A stretch of DNA of 60,470 nucleotides from Gemmatimonadota bacterium (GTDB lineage Bacteria > Gemmatimonadota > Gemmatimonadetes > Longimicrobiales > Gaopeijiaceae). The notes under the pieces are model-generated. The model ran no database searches. It saw only the letters and a list, made by a program, of their open reading frames with translations, and had not been told where the DNA came from. Below are positions 53,699 to 60,470 of the stretch, in pieces; the stretch's first letter is position 1; each line of letters opens with the position of its first letter. Made by a program: the position numbers and the translations under genes. The DNA lies in assembly GCA_015664885.1 (NCBI GenBank), contig DQPL01000027.1:1-60470 (forward strand), in the 5' to 3' direction.

Positions 53699-54466
53699 AT
53701 GACCTACGACGCTTCAGGGCACGACTCAAGCCTCGAACGGGCGCGTGAGCTCATCGACGCTTCCAGTCGGATCGTTGTGCTGACCGGGGCAGGAATCTCC
53801 ACCGAATCCGGCATCCCGGACTTCCGCGGGCCCAAAGGAGTGTGGACCAAGAACCCGGAAGCCGAGAAGATGGCCACCATCCAGCACTACATGGCGGACG
53901 GGGAGCTGCGCGAGCGGTCCTGGAGGTCGAAGCTCGACTCAGCCGCACGCAGAGCGAAGCCGAATGCTGGTCACCGTGCGCTCGTCGCCCTGGAACGGCG
54001 GGGAAAGCTCCACACTCTCGTCACCCAGAACGTCGACGGCCTGCACCAGGACGCCGGCACGAATCCCGAAAAAGTCGTAGAGATCCACGGCACGATGCGC
54101 GAGGTGATGTGCATGTCGTGCGGCGACCGCGCTCCCATGGAGGTCGCATTCGAGCGAGTCCGTGCAGGTGAGGCGGACCCCGCGTGCCTGAGCTGCGGGG
54201 GCATCCTCAAGTCGGCGACCATTTCCTTCGGTCAGGGCCTGGTGGCGGAGGACCTGGCGCGGTCCCAGCAAGCCGCCCTAGAGTGCGACTTGATGTTCGC
54301 CATCGGAACCACACTAGCAGTGTTTCCCATCGCGGCCGTCGTGCCCGTTGCCCATCGAGCAGGAGCGAGCGTGGTGATCTTGAACGCAGAAGCCACTGAA
54401 ATGGACGACTTGGCGGACGTGGTGCTGCGGGGTCAGATCGGGGAGATCTTGCCTGCGTTGATTTGA
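53699..54466 (+). CDS. Sirtuin, NAD-dependent protein deacylase
   Basis: A 255-aa cytoplasmic class III deacetylase (CobB-like). NAD-binding motifs are GAGISTESGIPDFRG (30-44) and TQNVDGLH (109-116), with catalytic His130 in EIHGTM. The zinc ribbon has four cysteines: Cys138, Cys141, Cys163 and Cys166. Length and order are normal. It removes acyl groups from lysine, for example on acetyl-CoA synthetases; no partner is nearby, though an acyl-CoA synthetase gene lies elsewhere in the window. Start at 53699 gives MTYDASGHDS; the upstream frame is not sirtuin-like. Confidence 0.94.
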   Translation: MTYDASGHDSSLERARELIDASSRIVVLTGAGISTESGIPDFRGPKGVWTKNPEAEKMATIQHYMADGELRERSWRSKLDSAARRAKPNAGHRALVALERRGKLHTLVTQNVDGLHQDAGTNPEKVVEIHGTMREVMCMSCGDRAPMEVAFERVRAGEADPACLSCGGILKSATISFGQGLVAEDLARSQQAALECDLMFAIGTTLAVFPIAAVVPVAHRAGASVVILNAEATEMDDLADVVLRGQIGEILPALI

Positions 54467-54488
54467 GGGCGAGCCGGGCTCCCAGTCC

Positions 54489-54956
54489 CTAGTTGTTGAC
54501 CGTGAACATCACGGTGTCCACCACCATCGGGTTGAGCGGAACGTGGATGCCGTCCGCCACGACGGCGATCAGGCGGTGCTCGCCGGCCGAAACGCCTTCG
54601 AACGTGTACTCGGCCGAGCCATCACCCATGTGCACCACGCTTCCTGGAATCGAGGGCACGGGCGCGTCGGCAGCCGCCAGGTCGGCGTCGAGATACAAAT
54701 GGTGATGACCGGTACCTGCGGTCATGTCACCCGCCGGCACAATCTGAACGCCATCCACCGTGAGCGTCACCGTAACCGAGGTCGTCATGATCGCCGCGCC
54801 ATCGGCAGGCGAGCCAATGGATACGGATGCCATGGTCGCGGCAGGCGCGGCCTCAGGCGCCCCGGCTTCTTCGGCGTCGGCGGGGGGTTCGCCACCACAG
54901 GAAGACACGAGGGCGACTGAAAGAATCAAGACCGTATGACGGAACGAGTTTTTCAT
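54489..54956 (-). CDS. DUF4399 lipoprotein
   Basis: A 155-aa lipoprotein with lipobox VSSC (Cys20), an acidic Ala/Pro/Glu linker, and a DUF4399 domain: SVSIGSPADGAAIMTTSVTVTLTVDGVQIVPAGDMTAGTGHHHLYLDAD, then HMGDGSAEYTFEGVSAGEHRLIAVVADGIHVPLNP. The GTGHHHL cluster suggests a metal site. Family function is unknown. The ATG at 54956 is preferred over upstream in-frame starts because it begins the signal peptide. Confidence 0.87.
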   Translation of the reverse strand: MKNSFRHTVLILSVALVSSCGGEPPADAEEAGAPEAAPAATMASVSIGSPADGAAIMTTSVTVTLTVDGVQIVPAGDMTAGTGHHHLYLDADLAAADAPVPSIPGSVVHMGDGSAEYTFEGVSAGEHRLIAVVADGIHVPLNPMVVDTVMFTVNN

Positions 54957-55121
54957 GGCGAAGGCTGGCAGAGTTGGAAGGCCGTAAGGTTCAAACTTAT
55001 GGAGTGGGTCTAAGGAGCACGTTGCGGACGCGTTCCGCAAGCGGTTGTGATAGCGGCGTACAGTCCGTCGTCCTTAGCTTCGTCGATCCACGTCGACTCC
55101 TGCCACGGACCGTGAAGACGC

Positions 55122-56198
55122 ATGCGCCGCTTTCTTGTCACCGGGTTGCTCGTATTTCAGGTCGCTTCATGTACTGAGGCGCCGCCCTCGGACATCACCA
55201 CCGAGCCCGAACCGGTGCGTGGACTCATGTTGAGCCAGCAGTCGTCGGGGACCGACGCGCTGCTGCAGGCCGTGAGCCCCGTTAACGACGACGTCGTATG
55301 GGTCAGCGGGCACGAAGCCACCTACGCGCGCACCTCAGATGGTGGCCGAACGTGGATCTCTTCTGTGATGCCCGACGCCGAAGGCCTCCAGTTCCGCGAC
55401 GTTGCCGCCTTCAACGAGCGGACCGCCTACCTGATGAGCGCGGGCACCGGCGAACTGTCGCGGATTTACCGGACGGATGACGCGGGGCGAAACTGGACGC
55501 TGCAATACATGGCCGATCACCCCGACGCGTTCCTGGATTGCATGGACTTCTGGGACGTGAACCGAGGATTGGCGTACGGGGACGCAGTGGACGGCGTCCC
55601 GTTTCTTCTGTTGACCATGGACGGTGGATCCACATGGCAGCGGGTCCCAGTCGAGGGGTTACCAGCAGCGCAGGACGGAGAGGGCGGATTCGCCGCGAGC
55701 GGTACATGCGTGGCTGCGGACGACGAGGGGCGCGCATGGGTCGCCATGGGCAATGCGGAGCGGGCGCGCATACTGCGAACTGCGGACTACGGACAGTCGT
55801 GGTCAGTGACGGACGCGCCCGTGGTCGGCGGCTTGGGAGCGGGCCTGACCACGGTGCAGGTGGGGCCGGATGAGATCGGCCTCGCGTTGGGTGGGCGGAT
55901 CGGTCAGGACTCGGTGCGTACCGAGAACGTCGCCATAACCGCGGACGGCGGCCTCACGTGGACCTTGGGTGGTGCTCTCGAGATGGAGGGGCCCGTGTAC
56001 GGCTCCGCCTTGCTCATGGGGGGAGCTGCCGTAGCGGTCGGTCCGAGAGGGCTCGATTGGAGCGCGGACGGGGGCCGGACGTGGCAGTCGAGCGTCACGC
56101 TCACCTACTGGGCGGTGGCGTTCTCCTCACCGGGGTCCGGTTGGGCGGTGGGGCCGGGAGGGCGGATCACGAAACTGGGATTCGTGGTCACGAGATGA
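55122..56198 (+). CDS. YCF48/BNR-like beta-propeller lipoprotein
   Basis: A 358-aa lipoprotein (lipobox VASC, Cys17) with a YCF48-like or sialidase-type propeller. Six Asp-box-like motifs are visible: TSDGGRTW, TDDAGRNW, TMDGGSTW, TADYGQSW, TADGGLTW and SADGGRTW. Such proteins bind partners or glycans; no catalytic residues can be assigned. The stop overlaps the ATG of the DUF374 gene (ATGA), so both are co-translated, an unexplained pairing. Confidence 0.85.
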   Translation: MRRFLVTGLLVFQVASCTEAPPSDITTEPEPVRGLMLSQQSSGTDALLQAVSPVNDDVVWVSGHEATYARTSDGGRTWISSVMPDAEGLQFRDVAAFNERTAYLMSAGTGELSRIYRTDDAGRNWTLQYMADHPDAFLDCMDFWDVNRGLAYGDAVDGVPFLLLTMDGGSTWQRVPVEGLPAAQDGEGGFAASGTCVAADDEGRAWVAMGNAERARILRTADYGQSWSVTDAPVVGGLGAGLTTVQVGPDEIGLALGGRIGQDSVRTENVAITADGGLTWTLGGALEMEGPVYGSALLMGGAAVAVGPRGLDWSADGGRTWQSSVTLTYWAVAFSSPGSGWAVGPGGRITKLGFVVTR

Positions 56199-56884
56199 CC
56201 GTCGTTCCTCGCTCACTGCTTGCTTGGCTCGGCGCCATCGTTCTGACCACAATCAATTGGACGTTGCGGGTCAAATTCCACGACGACCCACGTGAGGGGT
56301 TGAAGGCCTCGAACCGTGGATACATCTACGCAATTCTCCACGCGCATCAAATCACCGCTGGAATGAATCACGGAGAGAAGGCGTGTGTCGCCATGGTGTC
56401 GCGCTCGGCAGACGGTGATCTCCTCATTCCCTTGTGCAGATTGCATCGCATCACGCCCGTCCGTGGCTCGTCGCAAAAAGAAAGCAAGAACAAGGGCGGC
56501 CGCCGGGCACTCGTGGAGTTGATCGATTTCGTTTCCGGCAACAAGCCATGCACGATGGCGGTTGACGGACCGCGGGGTCCCAGGGGTGTCGTCAAGGCGG
56601 GTGTAGTTGAGATCGCCCAGGCAACAGGAGCACTGATTCTACCGGTGGTTGCCGTTCCCAGTGGCCGGTGGGTTCTTAGGCGAACCTGGGACCGCTTCCA
56701 GATTCCCAAGCCGTTTGCGCGGGTTGTGTTTGCCTTCGGTGCACCCATCGATGCGGACAACGACTCAGCGCTCGACGAGCTCTGCGTTCAAGTAGGCCGC
56801 AGCCTTGCGGATCTGGAACAGCTCCACGACCCATCTGAGTCAAAGATCCACTCAGAGGCAGCTCAACGATCGACCCTGAGGTAG
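56195..56884 (+). CDS. DUF374 lysophospholipid acyltransferase family protein
   Basis: A 229-aa membrane-associated protein of the DUF374 family, related to LpxL-type and glycerolipid acyltransferases. It has a single N-terminal membrane helix (LLAWLGAIVLTTINWTLRV), the catalytic-type motif AILHAHQ where an HxxxxD box is normally sought, the MVSRSADGDLL block, and CTMAVDGPRGPRGVVKAGVVEIAQATGALILPV, which is diagnostic. It probably acylates a lipid or lipid A precursor. ATG overlaps the stop of the propeller lipoprotein. Confidence 0.88.
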   Translation: MTVVPRSLLAWLGAIVLTTINWTLRVKFHDDPREGLKASNRGYIYAILHAHQITAGMNHGEKACVAMVSRSADGDLLIPLCRLHRITPVRGSSQKESKNKGGRRALVELIDFVSGNKPCTMAVDGPRGPRGVVKAGVVEIAQATGALILPVVAVPSGRWVLRRTWDRFQIPKPFARVVFAFGAPIDADNDSALDELCVQVGRSLADLEQLHDPSESKIHSEAAQRSTLR

Positions 56885-56915
56885 GACTAGGATGAGCAGA
56901 TGGCGCGACGTGTCA

Positions 56916-59900
56916 TCAGGAGATGATCTCCTCCTCTTCGTCTTCTTCCTCCTCGGTCTCCGCGGGCCGAGGTCGATTCATCTTGATCGATACTCCGCCG
57001 AAGAATCGAGAGCCTGACCGCTTTACCTCATGCTCCGCCTCGTAGAGGTAGTCGAGGATCGCCTGATCCCACGATAGTCCCGCCTTGGCCACGAGTTCCA
57101 TATAGGGGCCATAGGCGGTCTCGTCGGGTGCCTCGGTCGTTCCGCTCCAGATCGTGATCCTGGGATTGTATCCACCCCCCCCGCCGCCTCCGCCACCAGT
57201 CGAGCCCTTCAGTGGCATCTGGATCATGACGCTGTCCGTCATCGGCAGTCGGAACACATCAGGGTCGAACTGGGCTCCGTAGCGCTCGTAGCGAGCGTAG
57301 CTGCGCTGGTTGAGGTCGAAGACGTCGCGGTTGGAGTTGATGCCGCGCGTGATGTAGTCGCGGATCTCGAATGCGGCGTCTTTGTGCCTGGGGTACTCGG
57401 GGCTGTCGACATAGCCGAATCCGGGCATGAACCAACCCTTGTTGAATCCCCAGTTCCGCTCGGTCACGCGGCCGCGGCGTACCAGACCCGTATATTCGCT
57501 GAAGAGCTGCACTACCTGATGCGACGGGTAGCCGTGCGGGTTCAAGAACACGTCGGGCAGCCATGTCGACCACAGTCGGCCGCGGACGGTGGACTCGGGG
57601 TAGATCGGATGATCACCGTTGCCGCCCGAGGTCGCGTCCTGGCCGAGGGAGCCCAAGTATCCGGCATGCAGGATGTAGTCGGGCGTGATGTTGTAGAGGT
57701 CGTATGCGAGCTGTGCGCCATCGGCGTTGGTGAACGGGTGGATGACCACGTTGACCTTGTCGAGTTTCTTGCGCTGCTCCGGGTCGGTGAGCAGTAGCTC
57801 CGCGTGCCGGAGCACGTGGCTGGTCGAGGAGACCTCGTTGGCGTGTTGTCGCGCCGAGTACACGACGGTGGGCTTGAACGTCGTGGCCTTCGCGTGCGAC
57901 CAGTGCGTCGCAGTGATCGCTGGCTGTAGATCCATCGCCCAGAGGTCCTTGCCAAGGTAGGACTCCCCGACCTTGTAGACCGACGCCTCGGAGAAGGCAT
58001 CGCCCAGCTTGGCGAGCATCTCATGCCCCTCGGGAGGCGGGATCGGCGTGTCCCACTGGACGACGCGGTCACCCGAGTAGCTCCAGTCATTGGGCAGAAG
58101 CGCTCGCCACTCGGGGAGCGGTGCTGGGGTCCCGTTTGCCGCCAGCGTGCCTGTTCTACGCGAATCTGCATCCTGCTCGTGCGTCCATTCGGCCCACACT
58201 TCGATCGAGCCCAGGCCGTCGAATGCCAGGGCGGACACGTATAGCCCCGCCGCGCGCAGACCCTCGACTTCATGCATGACCGCCACGATCTGTTCGGCAG
58301 ATACCATGCTGCGATCGACCTGCCGTGGCGTGCCGAAGGTCAACAGGCTGTCGCGCACGTCGGCGTCGGTATCGATACGCACACGCAGGCCCAGATGCGT
58401 GAGGCCTGCCACGCCAGCCTGCACCTTCGCCATCCTCGCCGAGGGTCGTTCCAGGGAGGTCTTGGGGATGTCGAGGCGGACCTGACCCGAGTCGCCTGCC
58501 GCGTCCTGGTACGTGACGACCACGGCAGGCCGCGACGTCGCAAAACCGGTGACGCTGATATCGACCGTGGCTGCCGAGCCGTCCTGCTTGGGCCGCATGA
58601 TGGGGATGATGCGACCGGGGAATGTCAGCCCCTGCCCGCGTGAGTTCCGGCCCAGCACGTCGAAAAATTCGACGGTACCGAAGAAGATCTCCTCGTGCAG
58701 CGCGTCCATCGGCGCGTGGATCTCGTTGTCGATTCCGAGCCGGTAATCGGGTTCGCTCATCGACATCTCGACCGTGAGCTCCCCGAAGAATGGTGCGTCG
58801 GTGCTGCCCCCCTGGGGCAGGCCGTCGTGCAGATCCATCACATGGTCGTAGACAGCCGGAAGCACCGTGCTCTGGTAGTGGTCCCAGAACGCCTCGGGGT
58901 CGGTGACGATACGCTCATCGACGATCGTCTCGCCGCCGGCTGTCGCGTTGAGCCATCCAGTCGTGACGCGGACGTGCTCGTAGTCCTGGAACCGGTCGAA
59001 ATAGGGCCGCAGGACCCACTTGGGTTCGAACGTGGAGGTCAGGAATGGGGCACCGCTAGCGTCGGTCACCTGGACCGTGTATGTCGGCCCTTCGCGTACC
59101 TGTTCAAAGCGGACCTGGTCCAGCTCGAGCCCGAGATCGCGCGCGAGCACCTCATCGATGGGGAAGATCTCGTGCAACCAGCGCAGAGGTGTATGAATCG
59201 CCTGTTGTGGCCAATCTTCCGGCGGGTCGTTGCGACGGAAACGGATCACGATTTCTCCGACTTCCAGCCCATCTAGTCGTGGAGCGACAACCTCCTCAAG
59301 CCACGAGAAGCCCTGCTTGAATGCCGACAGGATTCTGACTTCCGTGTCCGGGGAGGCTCCTGCATCGATCAGCATCCGCCCCGCCTCGTCTTCCATCGCG
59401 GTGCGCAGTGCTGGCGGCTCGCTGAGGCGGGCCTCGACGCGAATGGTTTGCCCGGGCGCTTCAGGTAAAACCTGTGAGCGGAACAGCTGCCAGAAGCTGT
59501 CGACCTCGGAGGGGAGCGTGATGTGTTCTTCGAAGATCACCTCAGCGCGCTGGACGTCCCGGTCGTCGATCGTGACCTCGATGTCCGATATGCCGAGCGC
59601 GATCACCGCGCGGTTGCGCACGAGCTGGGCGAGTCCCGGGTCAGCCTTCTCGACCGACATCAGTACGCGAGCGGCAGTCACGCTGCTGTCCGCGAGCACC
59701 TCCCCGATGCGGTCGAGCTTGTACAGACCGATCGCTGCCTGGCCAATGGGCGCGTAGCCCGCGAGCACATCCCAGAGTTCTTTCTCGACGTCGTCGACCG
59801 TAGGTCGGTCCTTTCCTCTCTCGGAGAGATTGGGGAAGGTGATGGCGACCTGTTCCAGCGCCCGCTCCGCCCCGATTTCGTCCGCGCCCGTGATCACGAA

Positions 59901-60470
59901 CGACGGCTTGGAGCCGAACGCTTCGGGCACGAACTGGATCAGCCCTTCTCCCGCGCCGAGTGCCTCGACGTCGATGAGGCCCGAGTCTGCGAGTTGGTCC
60001 GTGAGCTGGTTCTCGGTGCCGGCCAGCACCATTGTCGGTTGGCTACTCGCTCGCTCGACACTCGATGCAGGCTCGACGAGCGGGATGATCAAGCCCGTCG
60101 ATTCCAGGCCGAGTCGTCCGGCGAGTTCTGGCAAGCCGTCGACGCCTGCATTGCCGGGCACGAGCTTGATGTCGATCCGGTCGGGGATGGGGCCACCGCC
60201 CAGCAAGCCGTCGGTCGTGTATACACTCGACAGGTCGAGCTCGTCTTTGGCTCCGGACCCAGGTCGTCCGGAAATCGGACCTGGTCGGTCGGGCTCGGCG
60301 CGGCCTTCCAGGCGGATGGTCGGGCCTCCCGAGATTCGGACCTCCACGGAGCCGAGACCCGGGTAGGCGAGGGGGTCGCTGGAGGGCTCGTCGTCCTCTG
60401 CGGTGGCGTCGTCGTCCGGGTCCTCCGAGTCGGGATCAGCCGAGTCGGGATCAGCTGAGTCGGGATCAGC
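56916..60470 (-). CDS. Giant M14-family zinc carboxypeptidase, N-terminus beyond the window
   Basis: The frame runs off the right edge, so the gene is partial; 1184 residues lie in the window. The M14 domain has zinc ligands His876 and Glu879 in ARQHANEVSS and His979 in FLNPHGYPSHQ (numbered from the first codon here). A long N-terminal region without known domains precedes it (residues 40-800). Low-complexity features are the acidic ADPDS repeats at the very start, a GGGGGGGGGYNP loop after the peptidase core, and a Glu/Asp-rich tail (EEEEDEEEE) at the end. A GTG at 60347 is in frame but the frame continues upstream, so I do not take it as the start. Confidence 0.85.
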   Translation of the reverse strand, partial: ADPDSADPDSADPDSEDPDDDATAEDDEPSSDPLAYPGLGSVEVRISGGPTIRLEGRAEPDRPGPISGRPGSGAKDELDLSSVYTTDGLLGGGPIPDRIDIKLVPGNAGVDGLPELAGRLGLESTGLIIPLVEPASSVERASSQPTMVLAGTENQLTDQLADSGLIDVEALGAGEGLIQFVPEAFGSKPSFVITGADEIGAERALEQVAITFPNLSERGKDRPTVDDVEKELWDVLAGYAPIGQAAIGLYKLDRIGEVLADSSVTAARVLMSVEKADPGLAQLVRNRAVIALGISDIEVTIDDRDVQRAEVIFEEHITLPSEVDSFWQLFRSQVLPEAPGQTIRVEARLSEPPALRTAMEDEAGRMLIDAGASPDTEVRILSAFKQGFSWLEEVVAPRLDGLEVGEIVIRFRRNDPPEDWPQQAIHTPLRWLHEIFPIDEVLARDLGLELDQVRFEQVREGPTYTVQVTDASGAPFLTSTFEPKWVLRPYFDRFQDYEHVRVTTGWLNATAGGETIVDERIVTDPEAFWDHYQSTVLPAVYDHVMDLHDGLPQGGSTDAPFFGELTVEMSMSEPDYRLGIDNEIHAPMDALHEEIFFGTVEFFDVLGRNSRGQGLTFPGRIIPIMRPKQDGSAATVDISVTGFATSRPAVVVTYQDAAGDSGQVRLDIPKTSLERPSARMAKVQAGVAGLTHLGLRVRIDTDADVRDSLLTFGTPRQVDRSMVSAEQIVAVMHEVEGLRAAGLYVSALAFDGLGSIEVWAEWTHEQDADSRRTGTLAANGTPAPLPEWRALLPNDWSYSGDRVVQWDTPIPPPEGHEMLAKLGDAFSEASVYKVGESYLGKDLWAMDLQPAITATHWSHAKATTFKPTVVYSARQHANEVSSTSHVLRHAELLLTDPEQRKKLDKVNVVIHPFTNADGAQLAYDLYNITPDYILHAGYLGSLGQDATSGGNGDHPIYPESTVRGRLWSTWLPDVFLNPHGYPSHQVVQLFSEYTGLVRRGRVTERNWGFNKGWFMPGFGYVDSPEYPRHKDAAFEIRDYITRGINSNRDVFDLNQRSYARYERYGAQFDPDVFRLPMTDSVMIQMPLKGSTGGGGGGGGGYNPRITIWSGTTEAPDETAYGPYMELVAKAGLSWDQAILDYLYEAEHEVKRSGSRFFGGVSIKMNRPRPAETEEEEDEEEEIIS
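60426..60470. repeat. Three tandem 15-bp repeats encoding ADPDS
   Basis: Units (C/T)GAGTCGGGATCAGC at 60426, 60441 and 60456 differ at one position and encode Ala-Asp-Pro-Asp-Ser on the minus strand within the M14 carboxypeptidase gene. The series may continue beyond the window. In-frame repeat length means copy-number change would not break the gene. Confidence 0.85.

Overview
The window is a high-GC bacterial chromosome segment with about fifty densely packed genes on both strands, many joined by 1-4 base start/stop overlaps. The mix of protein families points to a Gemmatimonadota-like heterotroph: secreted S9, M28, M14, M19 and HExxH (DUF5117-type) peptidases, lipoproteins with long acidic or Thr/Ser-rich mature parts, NHL-repeat proteins, a TonB receptor with an N-terminal carboxypeptidase-like domain, a cytochrome c/copper monooxygenase fusion and a PQQ dehydrogenase. 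No rRNA or marker phylogeny is available here, so the taxonomic placement is inference.

Layout. 0.1-8 kb, mostly minus strand: secreted NHL protein, tRNA-Ile(GAT), an amidohydrolase remnant, a small cytochrome c, release factor 3, RsmD, a strong terminator and a TonB receptor. 8-17 kb: SRPBCC protein, DPP-IV-like peptidase, exported FmdA-type amidase coupled to a quinone oxidoreductase, cyclophilin coupled to an acyl-CoA ligase, and an Nramp-like transporter. 17-24 kb: KPR-like reductase coupled to formyl-CoA transferase, two truncated genes, a PQQ dehydrogenase operon and a Phd/PIN toxin-antitoxin pair. 24-31 kb: M28 peptidase, VOC proteins, NHL and FG-GAP proteins. 31-37.4 kb: a two-component system convergent with a copA-copB-copC-copD copper-resistance operon. 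37.5-46.7 kb: D-aminoacylase-like enzyme, DinB, aldolase, aminotransferase/MBL pair, and a run of DUF1028, an exported partner and a PHM-like copper monooxygenase fused to cytochrome c. 46.7-60.5 kb: a frameshifted membrane protein, membrane dipeptidase, HExxH metalloprotease, a trypsin-like protease with a separate small homologue of its own N-terminal domain, sirtuin, DUF4399 and YCF48-like lipoproteins, DUF374 acyltransferase, and a very large M14 carboxypeptidase running off the right edge.

The common theme is periplasmic or secreted peptide degradation, with copper handling and periplasmic redox enzymes. The most interesting items are the protease plus stand-alone N-domain pair (51.3-52.6 kb), the cytochrome c/copper monooxygenase cluster close to cop genes (43.4-46.7 kb), an RF3 gene whose only sensible start is CTG, and several broken genes (amidohydrolase, HAMP protein, amber-interrupted exported protein, membrane-sensor fragment, arylsulfotransferase-like fragment, frameshifted membrane protein). 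No CRISPR array, prophage, transposase or rRNA was seen.
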